Shown here: positions 55,339 through 64,000 of the stretch, piece by piece
Layout of the letters: each line of letters opens with the position of its first letter
How positions within the stretch are numbered: the stretch's first letter is position 1
Source: Capra hircus
Taxonomy: Eukaryota; Chordata; Mammalia; Artiodactyla; Bovidae
Direction of reading: 5' to 3'
Assembly: GCF_001704415.2 (NCBI RefSeq)
Contig: NC_030819.1
Span: 32,854,575-32,918,574, forward strand
Length of the DNA stretch: 64,000 bases
Notes under the pieces: generated by a model
What the model saw: only the letters and a program-made list of their open reading frames with translations
What the model was told of the DNA's origin: nothing
Database searches by the model: none
Program-made: the position numbers and the translations under genes

Positions 55339-57207
55339 TGTACCTAGGAAATTATAAGACACTGATGAAAGAAATCAAAGACGAAAGAAACAGATGGAGA
55401 AATATTCCATGTTCCTGGGTAGAAAGAATCAATATTGTGAAAATGACTATTCTACCAAATGCAATCTACAGATTCAACACAATCCCTATCAAATTACCAA
55501 TGGCATTTTTCACAGAACTAGAACAAAAAATTTCACAATTCATATGGAAACACAAAAGACCCTGAATAGCCAAAGTAGTCTTGAGAAAGAATAATGGAGC
55601 TGGAGAAATCAACCTTCCTGACTTCAGATTATACTACAAAGCTACAGTCATCAAGACAGCATGGTACTGGCACAAAGATGGAAATAGAGATCAATGGAAC
55701 AAAACAGAAAGCCCAGGGATAAATCCATGCACCTATGGACATCTTATATTTGATAAGGGAGCCAAAAATAATCAATGAGAAAAGACAATCTCTTTAACAA
55801 GTGGTGCTGAGAAAACTGGTCAACCACCTATAAAAGAATGAAACTAGAACACTTTCTAACACCATACACAAAGATAAACTCAAGATGGATTAAAGACCTA
55901 AATGTAAGATGAGAAACTACAAAACTCTTAAAAGAAAAATAGGCAGAACACTTGATGACATAAATCAAAGCAAGATCCTTTATGACCCACCTCCTAGAAT
56001 AATGGAAATAAAAACAAAAGTAAACAAGTGGAACCTGATTAAGCTTAAAAGCTTTTGCACAGCAAAGGAAGGTATAAGCAAGGTGAAAAAATAACTCTAG
56101 GAATGGGAGAAAATAATAGCAAAGGAAACAACTGACAAAGGAATAATTTCCAAAATATATACAAGCAGCTAGCTCATACAACTCAATACCAGAAAAACAA
56201 ACAACCCAATCAAAAAGTGGGAAAAAGACCTGAACAGACATTTCTCCAAAGAAGACATACAGATGGTTAACAAGCTCATGAAAAGATGCTCAACATTGGT
56301 CATTATTAGAGAAATGCAAAGCAAAACCACAATGAGATATCACCTCACACCAGACAGAATGGCCATCATCAAAAAGTCTACAAACAATAAATGCTGGAGA
56401 GGGTGTGGAGAAAAGGGAATGCTCTTGCACTGTTGGTGGGAATGTAAATTGATACAGCCACTATGGAACACAGTATGGAAATACCTTAAAAAATAAAACC
56501 ACCATATGACCCAGCAATCCCACTCCTAGGCATATACCTTGAGGAAACCAAAACTGAAAAAGACACATGTATCCCATTTTCACTGAAGCACTATTTATAA
56601 TAGCTAGAACATGGGAGCAACCTAGAAGTCCATCAACAGATAAATGGATAAAGAAGCTGTTGTACATATACACAATGGAATATTACTCAGCCATAGAATG
56701 GAACACATTTGAGTCAGTTCTGATGAGGTGGATGAACCTAGAACCTATTATGTAGAGTGAAGTGAGTCAGAAACAGAAAGATAAATATCATATTCTATTG
56801 TACATATATGGAATATAGAAAAATGGTACTGAAGAATTTATTTACAGGGCAGCAATGGAGAAACAGACATAGAGAATAGACGTATGGACATGGGGAGAGG
56901 GGAAGAGAGGGTGAGATGTATGGAGAAAGTAACATGGAAGCTTACATTAGCATATGTGAAATAGATAGCCAATGGGAATTTGCTGTATAGCTCAGGAACT
57001 CAAAAAGGGGCTCTTTATCAACCTAGAGGAGTGGGATAGGGAGGGAGATGGGAGGGAGGTTCAAAAGGCAGGGGATATATGTATACCTATGACTGATTCA
57101 TGATGAGATTTGACCAAAAAAAAAGAAAATTCTGGAAAGAAATTACCCTTCAATAAAAAGATAAATTAAGAAAGTATATGTGGTGTATAAAATACATTCA
57201 GTTCAGT

Positions 57208-60200
57208 TCAGTCGCTCAGTCGTGTCTGACTCTTTGCAACCCCATGAATCGCAGCACGCCAGGCCTCCCTGTCCATCAGCAACTCCCGGAGATCACTCAG
57301 ATTCACATCCATTGAGTCGGTGATGCCATCCAGCCATCTCATCCTCCGACATCCCCTTCTCCTCTTGCCCCCAATCCCTCCCAGCATCAAAATCTTTTCC
57401 AATGAGTCAACTCTTCCCATGAGGTGGCCAAAGTACTGGAGTTTCAGCTTTAGCATCCGTACTTCCAAAGAAATCCCAGGGCTGATTTCCTTCAGAATGG
57501 ACTGGTTGGATCTCCTTGCAGTCCCAGGGACTCTCAAGAGTCTTCTCCAACACCACAGTTCAAAAGTATCAATTCTTCGGTGCTCAGCCTTCTTCACAGT
57601 CCAACTCTCACATCCATACATGACTACTGGAAAAACCATAGCCTTGACTAGACGGACCTTAGTAGGCAAATTAATGTCTCTGCTTTTGAATATACTATCT
57701 AGGTTGGTCATAACTTTCTTCCAAGGAGTAAGCGTCTTTTAATTTCATGGCTGCAATCACCATCTGCAGTGATTTTGGAGCCCCCCAAAATAAAGTCTGA
57801 CACTGTTTCCATTGTCTCCCCACCTATTTCCCATGAAGTGATGGGACCAGATGCCAGGATCTTCATTTTCTGAATGTTGAGCTTTAAGCCAACATTTGCA
57901 CTCTCCTCTTTCACTTTCATCAAGAGGCTTTTTAGTTCCTCTGCACTTTCTGCCATAAGGGTGGTGTCATTTGCATGTCTGAGGTTATTGATATGTCTCC
58001 TGGCAATCTTGATTCCAGCTTGTGCTTCTTCCAATCCAGCGTTTCTCATGATGTACTCTGCATAGAGGTTAAATAAGCAGGGTGACATTACGCAGCCTTG
58101 ATGTACTCCTTTTCCTATTTGGAACCAGTCTGTTGTTCCATGTCCAGTTCTAACTGTTGCTTCCTGACCTGCATACAGATTTCTCAAGAGGCAGGTCAGG
58201 TGGTCTGGTATTCCCATCTCTTTCAGAATTTTCCACAGTTTACTGTGATCCACACAGTCAAAGGCTTTGGCATAGTCAATAAAGCAAAAATAGATGTTTT
58301 TGTGGAACTCTCTTGCTTTTTCCATGATCCAGCAGATGTTTGCAATTTGATCTCTGGTTCCTCTGCCTTTTCTAAAACCAGCTTGAACATCTGGAAGTTC
58401 ACGGTTCACGTATTGCTGAAGCCTGGCTTGGAGACTTTTGAGCATTACTTTACTAGCGTGTGAGATGAGTGCAATTGTGTGGTAGTTTGAGCATTCTTTG
58501 GCATTGCCTTTCTTTGGGATTGGAATGAAAACTGACCTTTTCCAGTCCTGTGGCCACTGCTGAGTTTTCCAAACTTGCTGGCATATTGAGTGCACCACTT
58601 TCACAGCATCATCTTTTGGGATTTGAAATAGGTCAACTGGAATTCCATCACCTCCACTAGCTTTGTTCGTAGTGATGCTTTCTAAGGCCTACTTGACTTC
58701 ACATTCCAGGATGTCTGGCTCTAGATGAGTGATCACACCATCGTGATTATCTGGGTCGTGAAGATCCTTTTTGTACAGTTCTTCTGTGTATTCTTGCCAC
58801 CTCTTCTTAATATCTTCTGCTTCTGTTAGGTCCATACCATTTCTGTCCTTTATCAAGCCCATCTTTGCATGAAATGTTCCCTTGGTATCTCTAATTTTCT
58901 TGAAGAGATCTCTAGTCTTTTCCATTCTGTTCTTTTCCTCTATTTCTTTGCATTGATCACTGAAGAAGGCTTTCTTATCTCTTCTTGCTATTCTTTGGAA
59001 CTATGCATTCAGATGCTTATATCTTTCCTTTTCTCCTTTGCTTTTCGCCTCTTTTCTTTTCACAGCTATTTGTAAGGCCTCCTCAGACAGCCATTTTGCT
59101 TTTTTGCATTTCTTTTCCATGGGGATGGTCTTGATCCCTGTCTCCTGTACAATGTCACGAACCTCATTCCATAGTTCATCAGGCACTCTATCAGATCTAG
59201 GCCCTTAAATCTATTTCTCACTTCCACTGTATAATCATAAGGGATTTGATTTAGGTCATACCTGAATGGCCTAGCAGTTTTCCCTGCTTTCTTCAATTTA
59301 AGTCTGAATTTGGCAATAAGGAGTTCATGATCTGAGCCACAGTCAGCTCCTGGTCTTGTTTTTGTTAACTGGAGCTTCTCCATCTTTGGCTGCAAAGAAT
59401 ATAATCAAGCTGATTTCGGTGTTGACCATCTGGTGATGTCCATGTGTAGAGTCTTCTCTTGTATTGTTGGAAGAGGGTGTTTGCTATGACCGGTGCATTT
59501 TCTTGGCAAAACTCCATTAGTCTTTGCCCTGCTTCATTCCATATTCCAAGGCCAAATTTGCCTGTTACTCCAGGTGTTTCTTGACTTCCTACTTTTGCAT
59601 TCCAGTCCCTTATAATGAGAAGGACATCTTTTTTGGAAGTTAGTTCTAAAAGGTCTTGTAGGTCTTCATAAAACCATTCAACTTCAGCTTCTTCAGCATT
59701 ACTGGTTGGGGTGTAGACTTGGATTACCGTGATATTGAATGGTTTGCCTTGGAGACAAACAGAGATCATTCTGTTGTTTTTGAGATTGCATCCAAGTACT
59801 GCATTTCGGACTCTTTTGTTGACCACGATGGCTACTCCATTTCTTCTGAGGGACTCCTGCCTGCAGTAATAGATATAATGGTCAACTGAGCTAAATTCAC
59901 CCATTCCAGTCCATTTTAGTTCGCTGATTCCTAGAATGTTGATGTTCCCTCTTGCCATCTCTTGTTTGACCACTTCCAGTTTGCCTTAATTCATGGACCT
60001 GACATTCCAGGTTCCTATGCAATATTGCTCTTTACAGCATTGGACCTTGCTTGTATCACCAGTCACATCCACAACTGAGTATTGTTTTTGCTTTGGCTCC
60101 ATCCCTTCATTCTTTCTAGAGTTATTTCTCCACTGATCTCCAGTAGCATATTGGGCACCTAATGACCTGGGGAGTTCCTCTTTCAGTATCCTATCATTTT

Positions 60201-60357
60201 GTCTTTTCATACTGTTCATGGGGTTCTCAAGGCAAGAATACTGAAGTGGTTTGCCATTCCCTTCTCCAGTGGACCACATTCTGTCAGACATCTCCACCAT
60301 GACCCGCCCGTCTTGGGTTGCCCAGCGGGCATGGCTAAGTTTCATTGAGTTAGGCAA
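57208..60357 (-). pseudogene. BovB polyprotein relic (copy 3)
   Basis: Reading leftward on the minus strand: 60357-59986 (123 codons) ends CIGTWNVRSMN at a stop (TAA at 59988-59986) where copy 1 has a glutamine codon. The endonuclease then runs 59973-59365 with ILGISELKWTGMGEF and DWNAKVGSQETPG. SDHELLIAKF continues in another frame (59395-59066). Linker blocks lie at 59186-59001 and 58925-58689. The RT palm (58604-57708, 298 codons) has FIDYAKAFDCVDHSKL and WFQIGKGVHQGC, but the catalytic motif reads HAND (57966-57977) in place of YADD. The C-terminus is 57711-57208. The longest continuous frame of the window is here, yet one stop, several frameshifts and a changed active site make it inactive. 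Confidence 0.94.
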
Positions 60358-60704
60358 GGCTGTGTTCCTAGTGTGATTAGAATGACTAGGTTTCTATGAC
60401 TAGTTTTTTTATGGTTTCAGTGTGTCTGCCCTCTGATGCCCTCTTGCAACACCTACCATCTTACTTGGGTTTCTCTTACCTTGGGCGTAGAGTATCTCTT
60501 CACGGCTTCTGCAGCAAAGCTCAGCCGCTGCTCCTTACCTTGGATGAGGGGTATCTCCTCACCACCACCCTTCCTGACCTTCAGTGCAGGATGGCTCCTC
60601 TAGGCCCTCCCGCGCCTGCGCAGCCACCACTCCTCGGACGCGGGGTAGCTCCTCTTGGCCGCGCTTAGTGCACCGGCCACAGCCCCCTGCGCTTAGTGCA
60701 CCGC
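60225..60704 (-). promoter_or_regulatory. BovB 5' leader
   Basis: This is the part upstream of the endonuclease frames. It includes the SINE-like block CAAGGCAAGAATACTGAAGT with TTGCCATTCCCTTCTCCAG (60231-60268), then three TACCTTGGG..GTATCTC-type degenerate repeats (60478-60660) and two GCGCTTAGTGCACCG copies (60661-60675, 60689-60703). A leader or promoter role is inferred from position only. Confidence 0.6.
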
Positions 60705-61002
60705 CTCCATATGAGCTCTGGAAAGATATTCCTTTAAATCAACTGGACAATCAGAGTGTACCCACAGGACTAGTATCACCTGGCCTGTATTCAAGATTCC
60801 CATTCTCCCAAAGCCAATGCTTATGGAGCTCGGAGGGCCGTCATCAGCCAGAGGGAGGTCTCTCAGAAGAAGGAACCAAACCTGTGTGGTGGGATTTGGG
60901 GATGAGCCTTCAAGACCCTTTTAGGTAGGAGTGAGTTTGGCAACAGCAAAGAGTGACCCTACAGGTAAACAGAGGTATTAGGACTCTGAGTATTAGTAAC
61001 AA
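60705..61002. other. Unassigned DNA between two BovB copies
   Basis: A mixed stretch with no recognised repeat or gene. The plus frame 60584-60928 begins in the BovB leader and continues into it, so it is not evidence of a gene. Confidence 0.4.
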
Positions 61003-61880
61003 GTTCAGTTCAGTTCAGTTCAGTTGCACAGTCGTGTCCAACTCTTTGTGACCCCAAGAATTGCAGCAAGCCAGGCCTCCCTGTCCATCACCAACTCCTG
61101 GAGTCCACCCAAACCCATGTTCATTGAGTCAGTGATGTCATCCAACCATCTCATCCTCTGTCATCCCCTTCTCCTCCTGCTCTCAATTTTTCCCAGAGTC
61201 AGGGTCTTTTCCAATGAGTCAGCTCTCCGCATGAGGTGGCCAAAGTATTGGAGTTTCAGCTTCAACATCAGTCCTTCCAATGAACACCCAGGACTGATAT
61301 CCTTTAGGATGGACTGGTTGGATCTCCTTGCAGTCCAAGGCACTCTCAAGAGTCTTCTCCAACACCACAGTTCAAAAACATCAATTCTTTGACACTCAGC
61401 TTTCTTTATAGTCCAACTCTCACATCCATACACGACCACTGGAATAACCATAGCTTTGACTAGACAGACCTTTGTTGACAAGGTAATCTCTCTGCTTTTT
61501 AATACGCTGTCTAGGTTAGTCATAACTTTCCTTCCAAGGAGTAAACGTCTTTTAATTTCATGGCTGCAATCACCATCTGCAGTGATTTTGGAGCACAGAA
61601 AAATAAAGTCAGCCAATGTTTCCTCATCTATTTGCATGAAATGATGCGACTGGATGCCACGATCTTAGTTTTCTGGATCTTGAGCTTTAAGCCAACTTTT
61701 TCACTCTCCTCTTTCACTTTCATCAAGAGGCTTTTTAGTTCCTCTTCACTTTCTGCCATAAGGGTGGTGTCATCTGCATATCTGAAGTGATTGATATTTC
61801 TCCTGGCAATCTTGATTCCAGCTTGTGCTTCTTCCAGCCCAGCATTTCTCATGATGTACTCTGTATATAAGTTAAATAAG
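61003..61880 (-). mobile_element. BovB LINE copy 4, 5'-truncated (~0.88 kb)
   Basis: Antisense tail with four GTTCA repeats at 61003, BovB order through to ATGTACTCTGTATATAAGTT. Minus frames 61852-61628 and 61637-61161 hold the end of the palm and the thumb. The RT motif YADD is intact and in frame (61769-61780), but the endonuclease and most of the palm are absent. Confidence 0.95.
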
Positions 61881-62494
61881 ATTGAAACCTAATTTACATT
61901 AGTGGAAATTATGGTTCCCAGAAGGAGACCACAATCTCATTTCCAATACTGAGTCACAAAGTAATTTTGGATGACAATAAGAATGACCTTGGAACCCAGA
62001 CCCTCAACAAGTTTAAGGTAAGTTTCAGAAATGTAAATAGAGTTGGACTGCAAGTAACAACTAGTGGCTTCAGTTACAGAAAGAGGCAAGGGTCATGTTG
62101 AACACTCATTCAAGTCTGATTGATAGATAAAACTTAGGTGAAAGTGGAATTCTGATTCTCACTGGGAAATGGGAAAGATGGTGTTGAGCGGGGAGTTTTT
62201 CATGAAAGGAATCAAAGTAAGAAAGGAGAGAGGGAAAAGACATTCTGGGTGGAATGATGAATAAGTTGAGTTGCTGTTGAGGAAGAACAGGTTGTATGCT
62301 TTGATTTATAATAAAGGGTGAAAAGAGAAATGAGTAGAAGAAACATGGGTCCAAATATTGATAGGCATAGAGTACCACTTTGAGGAACTTGAAAAAGTTG
62401 TATTTAAGGAATGATGAGTAAGTAAAGAGCTGAGGAGAAATTTGTGGATTCAGAATAGGCCCAAATAAGACATGTTTTGGATACCACTTTGAGA
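61881..62494. other. Unassigned purine-rich DNA
   Basis: The plus strand is A/G-rich (62160-62350). ATACCACTTTGAG-type sequence occurs near 62370 and again near 62480, a weak local repeat. The 139-codon minus frame 62525-62106 is rich in F, S, L and P, with no domain, and crosses the BovB boundary; not supported as a gene. Confidence 0.4.
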
Positions 62495-64000
62495 AACTTA
62501 AATTGAAGAAAGTAAGGAAAACCACTAGACCATTCAGGTATGACCTAAATCAAATCCCTTATGATTATACAGTGGAAGTGAGATAGATTTAAGGGCCTAG
62601 ATCTGACAGATAAAGTGCCTGATGAACTATGGACGGAGGTTTGTGACATTGTACAGGAGACAGGGATCAAGACCATCCCCATGGAAAAGAATACAAAAGA
62701 GCAAAATGGCTGTCTGGGGAGGCCTTACAAATAGCTGTGAAAAGAAGAGAGGCGAAAAGCAAAGGAGAAAAGGAAAGATATAAGCATCTGAATGCATAGT
62801 TCCAAAGAATAGCAAGAAGAGATAAGAAAGCCTTCTTCAGTGATCAATGCAAAGAAATAGAGGAAAAGAACAGAATGGAAAAGACTAGAGATCTCTTCAA
62901 GAAAATTAGAGATACCAAGGGAACATTCCATGCAAAGATGGGCTTGATAAAGGACAGAAATGGTATGGACCTAACAGAAGCAGAAGATATTAAGAAGAGG
63001 TGGCAAGAATACATAGAAGAACTGTACAAAAAATATCCTCACGACCAGGATAATCACGATGGTGTGATCATTCATCTAGAGCCAGACATCCTGGAATGTG
63101 AAGTCAAGTGGGCCTTAGAAAGCGTCACTACGAACAAAGCTAGTGGAGGTGATGGAATTCCAGTTGACCTATTTCAAATCCCAAAAGATGATGCTGTGAA
63201 AGCGGTGCACTCAATATGCCAGCAAATTTGGAAAACTCAGCAGTGGTCACAGGACTGGAAAAGGTCAGTTTTCATTCCAATCCCAAAGAAAGGCAATGCC
63301 AAAGAATGCTCAAACTACCACACAATTGCACTCATCTCACACGCTAGCAAAGTAATGCTCAAAAGTCTCCAAGCCAGGCTTCAGCAATACGTGAACCGTG
63401 AACTTCCAGATGTTCAAGCTGGTCTTAGAAAAGGCAGAGGAACCAGAGATCAAATTGCAAACATCTGCTGGATCATAAAAAAGCAAGAGAGTTCCACAAA
63501 AACATCTATTTTTGCTTTATTGACTATGCCAAAGCCTTTGACTGTGTGAATGACAAGAAACTGTGGAAAATTCTGAAAGAGATGGGAATACCAGACCACC
63601 TGACCTACCTCTTGAGAAACCTATATGCAGGTCAGGAAGCAATAGTTAGAACCGGACATGGAACAACAGACTGGTTCTAAATAGGAAAAGGAGTACATCA
63701 AGGCTGCGTATTGTCACCATGCTTATTTAACTTATATGCAGAGTACATCATGAGAAACGCTGGGCTGGAAGACACACAAGCTGGAATCAAGATTGCCAGG
63801 AGAAATATCGATAATCTCAGATATGCAAATGACACCACCCTTATGGCAGAAAGTGCAGAGGAACTAAAAAGCCTCTTGATGAAAGTGAAAGAGGAGAGTG
63901 AAAATGTTGGCTTAAAGCTCAACATCCAGAAAACGAAGGTCATGGTATCCAGTCCCATCACTTCATGGGAAATAGGTGGGGAAACAGTGGAAACAGTGTT
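62495..64000 (+). mobile_element. BovB LINE copy 5, sense, runs off the window
   Basis: Sense BovB begins near ACTTAAATTGAAGAAAGTAA (inside the linker after the endonuclease) and continues through the RT to the thumb at 64000. It is 5'-truncated; the 3' end lies outside. It is inverted relative to the BovB copies just before it. Confidence 0.96.
62560..64000 (+). pseudogene. BovB reverse transcriptase relic (copy 5), partial
   Basis: The plus frame 62875-63549 (224 codons) reads MEKTRDLFKKIRDTKGTFHA through ASGGDGIPVDLF, RSVFIPIPKKGNAKECSNYH and ELPDVQAGLRKGRGTRDQIA, then shifts frame just before the FIDYAKAFDCV motif. TTDWF is followed by a stop where related copies read Q (near 63680). The catalytic motif reads YAND at 63822-63833. 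It is inactive, and its C-terminal end is not in the window. Confidence 0.93.

Larger units (their letters stand above)
51530..56818 (+). pseudogene. L1 ORF2 relic (endonuclease-reverse transcriptase)
   Basis: ORF2p nicks target DNA with an APE-like endonuclease and primes reverse transcription there. The ATG at 51530 begins MATGTYMSIITLNKNGLNAP; CCLQETHLKP keeps the catalytic-type glutamate. The SRIDHI motif survives, but the conserved SDHNA site reads STQNA at 52680-52694. The RT fingers (KSPGPDGFTGELYQ, 53350 on) are followed by a frameshift. The RT motif FADD is intact at 54959-54970. The C-terminal zinc-knuckle-like CWRGCGEKGMLLHCWWEC is kept near 56392. Five later insertions, frameshifts and stops (one at 56753-56755, near the C-terminus) abolish function. 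The end is placed at the GI-stop near 56818. Confidence 0.93.
47207..57170 (+). mobile_element. Full-span L1 LINE (ruminant type) with five nested insertions
   Basis: It starts TTGGAGAACAAGTTGGCGGA, carries a 3.4-kb 5'UTR, ORF1 and ORF2 relics and a 3'UTR ending CAATAAAAAGATAAATTAAG. AAAGCGTGTGTGGTGT (47191-47206) and AAAGTATATGTGGTGT (57171-57186) match at 13 of 16, two of the differences lying at a CpG, as expected of an aged target duplication. Removing the inserts at 51722, 52162, 53849, 54096 and 55192 leaves about 8.5 kb. Confidence 0.92.
57196..60704 (-). mobile_element. BovB LINE copy 3, near full length (~3.5 kb)
   Basis: Antisense tail ATTCAGTTCAGTTCAGTCGC at the left. At the right a leader that the other copies lack here: the block at 60225-60360, three degenerate leader repeats and a GC-rich end with two GCGCTTAGTGCACCG copies. 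It lies ten bases beyond the L1 target duplication. No target duplication of its own is obvious. Confidence 0.96.

Noticed and set aside
60584..60928. GC-rich 60-bp-periodic stretch as a CpG island promoter with a first exon
   Set aside because: It is the BovB leader at the end of an antisense BovB copy, and the frame continues only by chance into flanking DNA.
62106..62525. 139-codon minus-strand frame rich in F, S and P
   Set aside because: Low-complexity antisense of purine-rich DNA that runs into BovB; no domain.
1..64000. A novel host-encoded or mobile biological system
   Set aside because: Every multi-domain coding trace belongs to BovB, L1 or mariner, all broken. Nothing in gene order or sequence suggests an undescribed system.

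Overview
This window is nuclear DNA of a ruminant, and I read it as intergenic or deep intronic sequence built largely from retrotransposons. The organism call rests on three families known from ruminants and seen repeatedly here: BovB (an RTE-type LINE ending in a TGAAC-type tail), the tRNA-headed SINE Bov-tA, and the dimeric SINE Bov-A2 with its CAG-rich tail. Genus or species cannot be fixed by reading alone. I found no host protein-coding exon, rRNA, functional tRNA, CRISPR array or prokaryotic feature. Every long open frame that I could interpret is a piece of a retrotransposon reverse transcriptase or endonuclease, or the antisense of one.

Layout. 1-4100: short BovB and L1 tails, one young L1 3' end, unassigned AT-rich DNA. 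4130-8040: an old antisense L1/HAL1-type element into which Bov-A2, Bov-tA and BovB later jumped. 8500-29950: scattered Bov-tA, Bov-A2 and BovB copies among old MIR, L2, LTR-like and L1 remnants, ending in a 2.6-kb repeat-poor stretch (27333-29956). 29957-41783: two long 5'-truncated antisense BovB copies, several Bov-tA copies, a mariner fragment and a BovB copy with an inverted 5' end. 41784-47190: mostly unassigned, with MIR, L1 and BovB scraps. 47207-57170: a 5'-complete L1 of the ruminant type, about 8.5 kb once five later insertions are subtracted, framed by a degraded 16-bp target duplication. 57196-60704: a near full-length antisense BovB with a GC-rich leader. 61003-64000: two more BovB copies facing opposite ways, the last cut by the window end.

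Function. Nothing here works as a pathway. The connecting theme is LINE-driven retrotransposition. BovB supplies the 3' tail (and apparently part of the 5' leader) shared by Bov-tA and Bov-A2, so the SINEs probably used BovB machinery. The target duplications, 5' truncations, 5' inversions and one bare poly(T) insertion are products of target-primed reverse transcription. All long BovB and L1 copies carry disabling mutations. I did not find a previously undescribed biological system; the most informative observations concern insertion mechanism and element structure.

Family names come from reading, without a database search. Boundaries are good to a few bases where target duplications are given and to about 10-30 bases otherwise.
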